From Leifsonia sp040686855 (GTDB lineage: Bacteria; Actinomycetota; Actinomycetes; Actinomycetales; Microbacteriaceae), in assembly GCF_040686855.1 (NCBI RefSeq), contig NZ_JBFBOG010000001.1, forward strand, positions 186,001-250,000: a stretch of DNA of 64,000 bases. The letters run 5' to 3'. This document shows, piece after piece, positions 47,608-55,858 of this stretch (within the stretch, counting starts at the first letter, position 1; every line of letters starts with the position of its first letter). The position numbers and the translations under genes were made by a program. Below the pieces are notes generated by a model. It was given only the letters and a program-made list of their open reading frames with translations, searched no databases and was not told where the DNA came from.

Positions 47608-49548
47608 TCAGTCGAGGGTGAGGAGGCGGAGGGCGACGCCGTAGGGGGCGAGCGGGACGGTCGGGGACGGCTCGCCATCGAGGGTGCGGAGCTCGGCGTC
47701 GGCGGGGAGGGAGGGCGCGACGGCGACCTCGGTCTCGTGCTGGGAGACGAAGACCACGAAGCGGCGGCCGTCGTCGTGTACGAGGGTGTCCGTGAACACG
47801 CGCGGGTCGTCCATGCGCACGTCGCGCTCCACATCCGCGACCGCGGCGAGCGCGTCGTACAGCCGCCAGGTCTGCTCGGGATTCACCCGGCCCTGCTCCG
47901 CGGCGAAGTATTCGAGCGGATACGCGCACAGCACCGCGCGTCCCGCGCCGTGGTCCTGCACCACGATCACCGGGCGCCCGTGCGCATCCACCGCGATCAC
48001 CTGCCCCGAGGTCGCGCGGATGGGCAGGTAGGTGCGACCGTTCCGGTTGCCCGCCGCCGCGAACGACAGCGTCTCCCCCGCCTCGATCGACCCGAACGGC
48101 TCCGTGAACCGCAGCACCACCGTGTCGTCGGTGACCGGCTCCGCGAGCCCGTACGCCGAGTCCATGCGCACCCCGAACAGCTCCTCGGTGTGCGCCCACC
48201 ACGGCCCGCGCTGGACGCCGCTCGACCCGTGCGAATACGACGCGTAGACCGTCGCGCCCTCGCGGGCGAGCCCGATCAGCTGCTCCCACGAGGTCGCGCA
48301 CAGCTGCTTGACCGACGGCAGGAGGTACAGCCCGTACCCCGCGGGGAGCCCGCCGTCCGCCTTCTCGCGGACCACCGCGACCGGGATGTGCGCCTCATGC
48401 GCCGCGACGTACGCCTGCTCCCCGGTCGCCACGATGTGCGCCCGCTCGTCCTCGTTGGTGAACGGGTAGTCCTCCGCGAGGTGCGATGGCACGACGAGCG
48501 CCGCGTCCACCGCCGCCCGTCGTACCTGCGGCAGGTCGATCGCCGCCAGATCGGCCGCGAAGGCCGCCAGCTCGCGCAGCGGCGGCTTGGGGTCGCCGTG
48601 CCGGTCGGTGATGCCGAAGTGCATCTCGAACGGATGGTGCGAGTACGGACGCTGGTCGGCCAGATCGTCGTAGTCCGTGTTGTTCCACGCGATCCATCCG
48701 GTCGCCCCGGCGAGCAGCGTCGAGTACAGCAGCTGCCGATAGTAGGAGGCGGCGCCCGCCTCCGACACGAAGTCGCTGGTGAGCCCGAACTCCTCCATGA
48801 TCACCGGCAGCCCGTGGGTCGCCGCCAGCTCGGCGATGAACGCGGCCTTCAGGTGCTGCCGGATCTGGTCGGTCTCCATCCGGTAGACGTGCGGTCCGAT
48901 GAAGTCGGTGAACTCCGCCAGGTCGCGAACCGAGAATCCGTTGTCGTGCCCGGTCGTCTCGATGCCCCACGCGCCGTCGCCGACCGCGACCGGCTGCGTT
49001 CCGCCGCCCGCGCGCACCGCATCCACCAGCAGCGACGCCCACGCGTCAACGATGGGACGCGGCGCCTCGCCGCCGTAGATCGGCACCTCGTTGGTCAGCA
49101 GCCAGCCGGCGACGGCGGGATGCGACGCGAACCGCGCCGTCAGCTCCCGCACGTACCAGGCCTGGCGGCCGACGAACCAGATGTCGCGGTACAGGTCGCG
49201 GCCCTCCCGCCACACCGGATCCCAGTTCTCGCCCGACATGTGACCGACGAGGAACGTCGGCACCGTCGTCATCCCGACCTCGCTGTGGGCATCGAGGAAG
49301 TCGGCGAAGTTGGCCACGCACTGCTCGTCGAGCGAGTCCGGGGTCGGGTGGAAGTCGGGCCAATAGAAGAACGAGCGCGTCATGTTCAGGCCGTGCTCGG
49401 CGAGTACGCGCAGCTCCTGGCGGACCACCTCCGGGTCGTACCGCGTCCACATCAGCGGACCGCCGGTGCGCGACCAGAAGTTCGCCCCCAGCCACACCGC
49501 GGGCGCGTCGCCGACCCGGAGGACCGGCGACGGACGATCCGAGCTCAC
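47608..49548 (-). CDS. glycoside hydrolase, clan A (GH5/GH42-like), cytoplasmic
   Basis: A 646-residue enzyme with an N-terminal (beta/alpha)8 barrel and a C-terminal domain that resembles the GH42 trimerisation (amidotransferase-like) domain (GLYLLPSVKQLCATSWEQLI). The acid/base is probably Glu154 in WLLTNEVPI and the nucleophile Glu253 in VIMEEFGLT, as in GH5 and GH42. No signal peptide, so the substrate is imported by the transporter in the same operon. The GTG start (49548) overlaps the permease stop by 4 nt. The substrate, possibly a beta-mannoside or other beta-linked oligosaccharide, is inferred. Confidence 0.82.
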   Translation of the reverse strand: MSSDRPSPVLRVGDAPAVWLGANFWSRTGGPLMWTRYDPEVVRQELRVLAEHGLNMTRSFFYWPDFHPTPDSLDEQCVANFADFLDAHSEVGMTTVPTFLVGHMSGENWDPVWREGRDLYRDIWFVGRQAWYVRELTARFASHPAVAGWLLTNEVPIYGGEAPRPIVDAWASLLVDAVRAGGGTQPVAVGDGAWGIETTGHDNGFSVRDLAEFTDFIGPHVYRMETDQIRQHLKAAFIAELAATHGLPVIMEEFGLTSDFVSEAGAASYYRQLLYSTLLAGATGWIAWNNTDYDDLADQRPYSHHPFEMHFGITDRHGDPKPPLRELAAFAADLAAIDLPQVRRAAVDAALVVPSHLAEDYPFTNEDERAHIVATGEQAYVAAHEAHIPVAVVREKADGGLPAGYGLYLLPSVKQLCATSWEQLIGLAREGATVYASYSHGSSGVQRGPWWAHTEELFGVRMDSAYGLAEPVTDDTVVLRFTEPFGSIEAGETLSFAAAGNRNGRTYLPIRATSGQVIAVDAHGRPVIVVQDHGAGRAVLCAYPLEYFAAEQGRVNPEQTWRLYDALAAVADVERDVRMDDPRVFTDTLVHDDGRRFVVFVSQHETEVAVAPSLPADAELRTLDGEPSPTVPLAPYGVALRLLTLD

Positions 49549-50384
49549 TTGACCGCGCCGGCCGTCAGCCCTGCCACGAAGTTGCGCTGCAGCAGCAGGA
49601 ACGCGACCACGATCGGGATGGACACCACCAGCGACGCCGCCATGATCTGGTTCCAGTACACGTTCGTCTGCGTCGAGTAGAGCTGCAGGCCGACCGCGAG
49701 CGTCCTGTTCTCGTCCGTCGTCATCACGGAGGCGAACAGGACCTCGCCCCAACTGGTCATGAACGAGTAGATCGCGACGGCGATGAGACCGGGACGCGCG
49801 GCCGGGATGACCACGTGCCAGAGCGCGCCCATCGGGCCCGACCCGTCCACCTTCGCCGCCTCGTCGAGCTCGTGCGGGATGTTGTCGAAGTAGCCGGCGA
49901 GCATCCAGATGGAGAACGGCAGCACGAACGTGAAGTACGTGATGATGAGGCCCCAGCGGGTGCCGACCAGCTGGATGCCGGTGGCCTGGTTGATGTTCAC
50001 GAAGATGAGGAACAGCGGGAGCAGGAACAGCACGCCCGGGAACATCTGGGTCGAGAGCACGGTCGTCGTGAAGACGTTGCGGCCCTTGAACCGGTAGCGC
50101 GACACCGCGTAGGCGGCGAATACGGCGATCACCAGCGAGATGAGGGTCGCGGCGCTCGAGACGATGAGGCTGTTGACGAAGTACGATGCCAGCGGCACCG
50201 TCGACCACATGTCGATGAACGGCTGGAACGTGATCGTCTGCGGCCACCACGTGAAGGCGGCCTGGACCTCCGACAGCGGCTTCACCGACGACGTGATCAT
50301 CACGTACAGCGGCACCACTGTGAACACCGTCAGGACGGCGATGGTCACCCAGCGGAAGACGTGGGAAGAGCGGGTCTCACGCAT
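49545..50384 (-). CDS. carbohydrate ABC transporter permease, MalG type
   Basis: A 279-residue permease with six helices, with the conserved docking loop ELDEAAKVDGSGPMGALWHV near residue 168. It forms the membrane channel with the MalF-type permease, which its start overlaps by 8 nt. Downstream it overlaps the glycoside hydrolase start, tying import to sugar breakdown. No ATPase is encoded here; a shared MsiK-like ATPase elsewhere in the genome is likely, as is common in actinobacteria. Confidence 0.92.
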   Translation of the reverse strand: MRETRSSHVFRWVTIAVLTVFTVVPLYVMITSSVKPLSEVQAAFTWWPQTITFQPFIDMWSTVPLASYFVNSLIVSSAATLISLVIAVFAAYAVSRYRFKGRNVFTTTVLSTQMFPGVLFLLPLFLIFVNINQATGIQLVGTRWGLIITYFTFVLPFSIWMLAGYFDNIPHELDEAAKVDGSGPMGALWHVVIPAARPGLIAVAIYSFMTSWGEVLFASVMTTDENRTLAVGLQLYSTQTNVYWNQIMAASLVVSIPIVVAFLLLQRNFVAGLTAGAVK

Positions 50385-51360
50385 TGCGGTTCCTCCGGTT
50401 GACGACGAGCAGGTAGGCGCCGGTCACGATCAGCAGGAACAGCAGCAGGAGGACGCTCATCGCCGCTCCCGAGCCGAAGTTCCAGGTCAGGAACGACGCG
50501 TTGTAGATGTGGAAGGAGATCAGATCGCCCGCCGCGGGTTGGGCTGTGCTCCCGAACAGGACGTACGGCGTGTTGAAGTCGTTGAACGTCCACAGGAACA
50601 TGACCAACAGCAGCACCGCGTTCACGGGCCGGAGCATCGGCAGCGTGATCGAACGCCACTGGCGGAACGGCTTGGCGCCGTCCACCGCGGAGGCCTCGTA
50701 GACCTCCGAGGGCACCGACTGCAGCCCCGCCATCAGCATCAGGAACGCGAACGGCCAGAGCCGCCAGATCGCGACGATGACGATCGACCAGAAGGCGTTG
50801 CCGCCGATCAGCCAGAACGGCTTGTCGCCGGGGAGTCCGAGGTTGTCGAACAGGAAGTGGTTGATCGCGCCGGTGTCCTTCTGGAACATGAACTTCCAGG
50901 TGATGATGCCGGCGTAGAGCGGCAGGGCGTAGGGCACGAGGAACAGGGTGCGGAAGAACGCCCGCCCCCGGAACCGCTCCTGCAGGGCGACGGCCGCGGC
51001 CATCCCGAGCACCCAGGAGAGGCCGACGACGAGGATGGTGAAGCCCACGGTCACGAAGAACGACTTGAGCAGGCCCTGGCCGACCGACCCGGAGAAGTCG
51101 AGCGCGACCGCGTAGTTCTTGAGGCCGACGAAGGGCGCCTCGCCCCAGTTGGCGATGTAGAACTTGGTGAGCTGGAGGAAGCTGATCCAGATGCCGGTGA
51201 GCATCGGGACCACGTGGATCAGCAGTTCGAAGATGATCGCCGGGGCGAGCAGGATGAACGGCAGCCACCATCCCTTGGGGCGGCGGCGCTTCGGCTTGGG
51301 CGGTGCGGCCGCAGCGGGAACCGTGACGGCGGGGCCGCGGACGTCTGTCGTCGTCGACAT
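50377..51360 (-). CDS. carbohydrate ABC transporter permease, MalF type
   Basis: A 327-residue permease with six main helices, with docking loop EVYEASAVDGAKPFRQWRSI. The N-terminus is a Pro/Lys-rich cytoplasmic tail. It is second in the order binding protein, MalF-type, MalG-type, hydrolase, and shares an 8-nt overlap with the MalG-type gene. Confidence 0.92.
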   Translation of the reverse strand: MSTTTDVRGPAVTVPAAAAPPKPKRRRPKGWWLPFILLAPAIIFELLIHVVPMLTGIWISFLQLTKFYIANWGEAPFVGLKNYAVALDFSGSVGQGLLKSFFVTVGFTILVVGLSWVLGMAAAVALQERFRGRAFFRTLFLVPYALPLYAGIITWKFMFQKDTGAINHFLFDNLGLPGDKPFWLIGGNAFWSIVIVAIWRLWPFAFLMLMAGLQSVPSEVYEASAVDGAKPFRQWRSITLPMLRPVNAVLLLVMFLWTFNDFNTPYVLFGSTAQPAAGDLISFHIYNASFLTWNFGSGAAMSVLLLLFLLIVTGAYLLVVNRRNRNA

Positions 51361-51438
51361 GGGTCTCCTTACAGGTGTGGCTGACCGCCGGGCGGGAACG
51401 CGGGGAGCGCCCCGCCCGGCGAGCGATGTATCGGCGGA

Positions 51439-52743
51439 TCAGCCGCCCAGGGACTGCTTGACCTGGTCCTGCGCGTTCTGCATGGCCGACTTGATGTCGG
51501 ACTCGGAGACCGTGCTGCCGGTTGCGATCTTGGCGAACATGTCGTTCATCGCCTTGCCGACGGTGTTCTCGAACTGGTCCTCGGCCGGCACCAGCGGCAG
51601 CGGCTTGGACATGTCGTTGTAGATCTTCTGGAAGGTCGCGGCCTCATCGGCGTTGTCCGTGAAGGTCGGCTTGACGCCGTCGAGCACCGGGAGGGTCGCG
51701 TACGGCTTCGCGAGCTTGCTCTGGGTGTCCTCGCTCGTCATGTACTTGACGAACTTGAGCGCCGCATCCTTGTTCTTCGTGTTCTTGAAGATCGACAGGT
51801 TGATGCCGGCCGGGAAGGTCGCGATCTGCTTGGCGCCCTCAGGAGCCGGGAACGGCACGACGCCGTACTGGTCGCTCTTCATCCCGTTGGACACGATGGA
51901 GGCGTCGGCGTTGTTTTGGCTGAGGATCATCCCGACCTTGCCGGTGGCGAAGTCGTTGACCGCCTGCACACCGTTGTCGTACTGGGCGTTCGAGGTGTTG
52001 ACGACCTTGTCGGTCTGCATCAGGTCGAGGTAGCGCTTGATGCCCTGGACGTTCGCCGTGCTGGTGAACGTCGGGTTGCCCTTGCTGTCGAACCACTCGC
52101 CGCCGTTCTGCGACGCGTTGATGAAGGCGAAGTGGACGTTCTCGGTGTAGCTGCCGGCGGCGAGCGAGAAGCCGTAGGTGGTGCCGTTCGTCAGCTTCTT
52201 GGCGTCGCTGACCAGCTCCTCCCAATTGGTCGGCGGCTGGATGCCGGCGTCGCTGAACATCTTCTTGTTGTAGTAGAGGCCATAGGCGAGGCCGTACAGC
52301 GGGACGCTGGTGACGGGCTTGCCCTCGGCGCCACCGGTCTTGAGGGCGGTCGGGACGAACTTGTCACTGCCGCCGATCGCCTTCATGTTGGCGTCGTCGT
52401 ACGGGAGGAAGGCACCGGTCGCCTGCAGCGAGGCGGCCCACGTGTTGCCGATGTTGAGCACGTCCGGGCCCTGACCCGAGGTGACGGCGGTCTGGATGCG
52501 CGTCTGCAGGTCGTTCCAGCCGATGACCTCGAGCTTCACCTTGACGCCGGTCTGCTTGGTGAACTCGTCGAGCACAGGCGTCAGCACCTGCTTGTCGTTG
52601 TCGAGGCTGGTCCCCTGGTTGCTGGCCCAGTAGGTGATGGTCGACCCGCTGGCCGAACCGCCGGATCCCGAGCTGCTGCAGCCCGCGACCACGAGCGAGA
52701 CCGCAGCGGCGACGGCGGCCGCGACGATGGCGCGTTTCCTCAT
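51439..52743 (-). CDS. sugar ABC transporter substrate-binding lipoprotein
   Basis: A 434-residue extracellular binding protein (SBP_bac_1 family) with a signal peptide and lipobox VAGC, then a Ser/Gly linker and the binding fold (TYWASNQGTSLDNDKQV, later DAGIQPPTNWEELVSDAKKL). It captures a mono- or oligosaccharide for the MalF/MalG permeases. It starts the operon, and a LacI-type palindrome lies 79 bp upstream of its ATG. Confidence 0.93.
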   Translation of the reverse strand: MRKRAIVAAAVAAAVSLVVAGCSSSGSGGSASGSTITYWASNQGTSLDNDKQVLTPVLDEFTKQTGVKVKLEVIGWNDLQTRIQTAVTSGQGPDVLNIGNTWAASLQATGAFLPYDDANMKAIGGSDKFVPTALKTGGAEGKPVTSVPLYGLAYGLYYNKKMFSDAGIQPPTNWEELVSDAKKLTNGTTYGFSLAAGSYTENVHFAFINASQNGGEWFDSKGNPTFTSTANVQGIKRYLDLMQTDKVVNTSNAQYDNGVQAVNDFATGKVGMILSQNNADASIVSNGMKSDQYGVVPFPAPEGAKQIATFPAGINLSIFKNTKNKDAALKFVKYMTSEDTQSKLAKPYATLPVLDGVKPTFTDNADEAATFQKIYNDMSKPLPLVPAEDQFENTVGKAMNDMFAKIATGSTVSESDIKSAMQNAQDQVKQSLGG

Positions 52744-52821
52744 TGTGACTCCTTCGTCTCTTGATGGGGGCGCTGCGGCCGATGCGAGAAGCGTGCCGCA
52801 GGGCGCCAGGGGAAGCCTAAC

Positions 52822-52833
52822 TTAACCGGTTCA
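52822..52833. promoter_or_regulatory. candidate LacI-type operator of the sugar operon
   Basis: TTAACCGGTTCA carries the perfect palindrome AACCGGTT around a CpG centre, the shape of LacI/GalR operators. It lies between the binding protein start (52743) and the end of the LacI gene (52933). Confidence 0.6.
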
Positions 52834-52932
52834 TCTGTCAAGCAGGACTTCACCTCGTCCGAGGGTATACCGATCCGTCCGCCGTTCCACCGCGTGTCGG
52901 TAACGCTTCGGACTCGGTCGTGATCGGCGGGG

Positions 52933-53964
52933 TCAGCGCGTGGCGGGCTCGGCGGCGCGGAGGCTGGTGGCGCGCGGGACCAGCCTGCTGGGATGCGCGC
53001 GGCGGTCGAACGTCGGCGTGCCGCTGAGCTGGTCGAGCAGGAGGCGCGTGGAGCGGCGTCCCTGCTCCTCCGGGTACCGGTTGAGCGCGGTGATGGGCCG
53101 CGTCCCGAGCCGGCAGAGCAGGGAGTCGTCCCAGCTGACGATCGCGACGTCGTCGCGCCCGGCGCGGAGGAGCGCAGCCTGGGCCCCGAGGGCGAGCAGG
53201 TCGTTCGAGGTCAGCACCGCCGTGATCGACGGGTCGTCGCTCAGCGCCTCGGCGGCGAGCCGGTCCCCCGCCTCCATCGTGTAGTCCGACGCGGCGAACG
53301 AGAACGCCACCCCGCGCTCCCCGCCACGTCGTCCGACCGCGTCGCGGCGATCCGACTCGTGCTCGAACTCGGCGGGACCGGCGATGTGCAGCGCCCGCCG
53401 GTGGCCGAGCGACGCCAGGTGGTCGACCAGGAGGGTCGCATCCGACCGCGCGTCGTACAGCAGCACCTTTCCCGGCGCGATCGCCTCGCGGTTGCCGTGC
53501 AGCACGAACGCCAGCCCGAGGTCGTCGAGCAGCGCCGGGCGCGGGTCGTCGAAGGTCAGGTCGAAGAGCATGACCCCGTCCACCCGCGCCTCGGCGCTCC
53601 AGCGGCGGTAGGCGGCGACCTCCTGCCCGGCGTCGGCGCCGACCATGCGCAGCAGCAGCGACTGCCCGGTCTCCGCCAGCTCCGACTCCACACCGGCGAG
53701 CAGGCTCATGTAGTACGGCTCGGCGCCGAGCAGGGCCGGGTCGCGGCGCAGCACGATCCCGATCGTGTCCGACCGGGCCCGGGACAGGGCGCGCGCGGAC
53801 GACGACGGATGCCATCCCAGCTGCTCGGCCAGGGCCAGCACCCGTTCGCGTGTCTCGTCGCTGACACCGGGGAGGCCGTTGAGGGCGTACGACACGGAGG
53901 CCTTCGACAGGCCCAGCCGCTCGGCCAGTCCCGCGATGGTCACGCGTCCCGCTCCGTTGCTCAC
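52933..53964 (-). CDS. LacI-family transcriptional regulator
   Basis: A 343-residue repressor with an N-terminal HTH (VTIAGLAERLGLSKASVSYA) and hinge (RALSRARSDTIGIVL), followed by a periplasmic-binding-like sensor domain. The start is GTG 53964, with AAGGGAGG 5 nt upstream. It lies directly upstream of the sugar transporter operon on the same strand and probably represses it through AACCGGTT, responding to the imported sugar. Confidence 0.93.
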   Translation of the reverse strand: MSNGAGRVTIAGLAERLGLSKASVSYALNGLPGVSDETRERVLALAEQLGWHPSSSARALSRARSDTIGIVLRRDPALLGAEPYYMSLLAGVESELAETGQSLLLRMVGADAGQEVAAYRRWSAEARVDGVMLFDLTFDDPRPALLDDLGLAFVLHGNREAIAPGKVLLYDARSDATLLVDHLASLGHRRALHIAGPAEFEHESDRRDAVGRRGGERGVAFSFAASDYTMEAGDRLAAEALSDDPSITAVLTSNDLLALGAQAALLRAGRDDVAIVSWDDSLLCRLGTRPITALNRYPEEQGRRSTRLLLDQLSGTPTFDRRAHPSRLVPRATSLRAAEPATR

Positions 53965-54123
53965 GCGCGCCTCCCTTCATCGTGCGCGGCCAAGACTACT
54001 TCCTCGTCCGCCCTCCGCATCGCGCGGATTCGCTGCGAGGCCGCTCCTCCGTCCGGACGGTTTGGCCGGGAGGGCGGCGATCTTGCGACGAACGGCGCCG
54101 CGCAGTTCCGGCAGAATGACGGC

Positions 54124-55539
54124 GTGAGCCCCTCCCGGACCAGCACCGTGTTCGAGCGCCACCCAGCCGGGGAGGCGGTGGTGCGGCACGCGCTCGCGCC
54201 GAGCCGCCAGGCGGTGTTCTGGACCGAGGAAGCCCCCGGCGACCACTACCCGCGCCTCCGCGGCGACCTGGGCTGCGACCTCGCGGTCGTCGGCGGCGGC
54301 TACACCGGGCTGTGGACGGCGCTGCTCGCGAAGCGCGAGGACCCGGACGCCCGCGTCGTCGTGCTCGAGGGGCGGCGCATCGGCTGGGCCGCGTCCGGCC
54401 GCAACGGCGGCTTCTGCGAGGCGAGCCTGACGCACGGCGACGAGAACGGCCGCACCCGCTGGCCCGGCGAGTTCGACGAGCTGCAGCGGCTCGGGATGAG
54501 GAACCTCGACGAGATCGAGGCCACGGTGGCCGAGCTCGGGCTGGACGCCGAGTTCGAGCGCAACGGCGCCCTCGATGTGGCGACCGAGGAGTACCAGGTC
54601 GAAGATCTGGGCTCGGCGGCGGGGCCGGAGGCGGACTTCCTCGATCGGGACGCCGTGCAGGCCCTCGTGCACTCGCCGACGTACGAGGCGGGGCTGCTGC
54701 GCCATCGCGACTCGGCGCTGGTCCACCCCGCCAAGCTCGCCCGGGCGCTGGCGCGCGCCTGTGTGGACGCGGGCGTCGAGATCTTCGAGCACAGCCCCGT
54801 CGCGAGCATCGGCGACGGCACTGTGCTCGAGACGCCCGCCGGCACCCTGCGGTCGAAGCGCACGGCGCTCGCGACCAATGTCTTCCCCAGCCTGCTGCGG
54901 CGGAACCGGCTCGCGACCGTCCCCGTGTACGACTACGTGCTGATGACCGAGCCGCTGAGCGCGTCCCAGCTGGCGTCGATCGGCTGGGAGGGACGCTACG
55001 GGATCGGCGACTCGGCCAACCAGTTCCACTACTACCGGCTGACCGCCGACAACCGCATCCTGTTCGGCGGCTACGACGCGGTGTACCACTACGGCGGACG
55101 GGTGCGGTCGGAGTACGAGGACCGCCCGGCGACGTTCCAGCGGCTGGCGAGCCACTTCTTCACGACGTTCCCGCAACTCGAGGGGCTGACCTTCACCCAC
55201 CGCTGGGCCGGCGCGATCGACACGTGCAGCCGCTTCTGCGCGTTCTTCGGCTCGGCCCGACAGGGCACGGTCGCGTACGCGGCCGGGTACACCGGCCTCG
55301 GTGTCGCGGCCACGCACTTCGGCGCGCAGGTGATGCTGGACCTGCTGGCCGGGCGAACGACCGAGCGCACCGCGCTCGAGATGGTGCGGACGCGTCCCCT
55401 CCCCTTCCCGCCGGAGCCCGCCGCCTCCCTCGGCATCAACCTGACCCGCTGGTCCCTCGAGGCGGCCGACCACCGCGCCGGCCACCGCAACGCCTTCCTC
55501 CGCACCCTCGACGCCGTCGGACTCGGCTTCGACTCCTGA
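54124..55539 (+). CDS. FAD-dependent amine/amino acid oxidoreductase (DAO family)
   Basis: A 471-residue flavoprotein with the N-terminal FAD fold (CDLAVVGGGYTGLWTALLAK), the ASGRNGGFCEASL stretch, and a DAO substrate domain ending with FTHRWAGAIDTCSRFCAFFG and AAGYTGLGVAATHFGAQV. It resembles gamma-glutamylputrescine oxidase/YobN-type proteins, which oxidise amines to aldehydes; the substrate is inferred. The start is GTG 54124, 6 nt after CAGAAT, with no ribosome site, so probably leaderless. It diverges from the LacI gene and precedes a repeat cluster and the aldehyde/amine catabolic genes. Confidence 0.85.
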   Translation: MSPSRTSTVFERHPAGEAVVRHALAPSRQAVFWTEEAPGDHYPRLRGDLGCDLAVVGGGYTGLWTALLAKREDPDARVVVLEGRRIGWAASGRNGGFCEASLTHGDENGRTRWPGEFDELQRLGMRNLDEIEATVAELGLDAEFERNGALDVATEEYQVEDLGSAAGPEADFLDRDAVQALVHSPTYEAGLLRHRDSALVHPAKLARALARACVDAGVEIFEHSPVASIGDGTVLETPAGTLRSKRTALATNVFPSLLRRNRLATVPVYDYVLMTEPLSASQLASIGWEGRYGIGDSANQFHYYRLTADNRILFGGYDAVYHYGGRVRSEYEDRPATFQRLASHFFTTFPQLEGLTFTHRWAGAIDTCSRFCAFFGSARQGTVAYAAGYTGLGVAATHFGAQVMLDLLAGRTTERTALEMVRTRPLPFPPEPAASLGINLTRWSLEAADHRAGHRNAFLRTLDAVGLGFDS

Positions 55540-55567
55540 CCCGCCCGCCGCCGCCGCCGCACCTACT

Positions 55568-55615
55568 GGTCCCAACACGCCGTTATGGGACCGGCCGTAA
55601 CGGCGTGTTGGGCCC
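55568..55615. repeat. hairpin element copy B
   Basis: Arms 55568-55585 (GGTCCCAACACGCCGTTA) and 55598-55615 pair with one mismatch, with a 12-nt loop. The left arm can also pair locally with GGGACC at 55587-55592, giving an alternative short hairpin. With copies C, D and E it fills most of the 319-bp convergent gap 55540-55858, which holds nothing else I can recognise. Confidence 0.85.
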
Positions 55616-55630
55616 ACCGGGCGCATCCAG

Positions 55631-55679
55631 GGGACGCAACACGCCGTCACGCGGGCGCGATAGCGGCGTGTTGCGACCC
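55631..55679. repeat. hairpin element copy C
   Basis: Arms GGGACGCAACACGCCG (55631-55646) and CGGCGTGTTGCGACCC (55664-55679) pair with one mismatch around a 17-nt loop. It shares the ACACGCCG/CGGCGTGT core with copies B, D and E. Confidence 0.8.
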
Positions 55680-55705
55680 ACGGATGCGACGGCCGCCCAT
55701 CCACT

Positions 55706-55761
55706 TACTGGTCCCAACACGCCGTTATGGGACCCGCCATAACGGCGTGTTGGGACCAGTA
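55706..55761. repeat. hairpin element copy D, perfect 25-bp stem
   Basis: Arms 55706-55730 (TACTGGTCCCAACACGCCGT at the left end) and 55737-55761 are perfectly complementary over 25 bp, with a 6-nt loop (GACCCG). It is almost the same sequence as copy B, 142 bp earlier in the same orientation. Confidence 0.88.
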
Positions 55762-55795
55762 GGCGCGGCGGGGGTGTCGCAGCGCCTGGGTGGCT

Positions 55796-55849
55796 GGTTG
55801 ACGCGATACGCCGCGATGCGTGCCTGCGGCACGGCGTGTCGCGTCGACC
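55796..55849. repeat. hairpin element copy E
   Basis: Arms 55796-55813 (GGTTGACGCGATACGCCG) and 55832-55849 (CGGCGTGTCGCGTCGACC) pair with two mismatches, both of which allow G-U wobble in RNA, around an 18-nt loop. It ends 9 bp before the PucR stop. Confidence 0.75.
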
Positions 55850-55858
55850 AGAGCGCGG

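Noticed and set aside
52880..52930. Further copy of the CGAGTCCG element near the LacI stop
   Set aside because: It has CGAGTCCG and GACACGC in the same order as copy F, but no inverted arms and no longer alignment.
53965..54123. Promoter or second operator in the LacI/FAD oxidase gap
   Set aside because: No AACCGGTT-like palindrome; only the weak CAGAAT hexamer for the FAD oxidase was kept.
55568..55849. CRISPR-like array
   Set aside because: Repeats are palindromic, unequal in spacing and sequence, and there are no cas genes; only two copies are near-identical.
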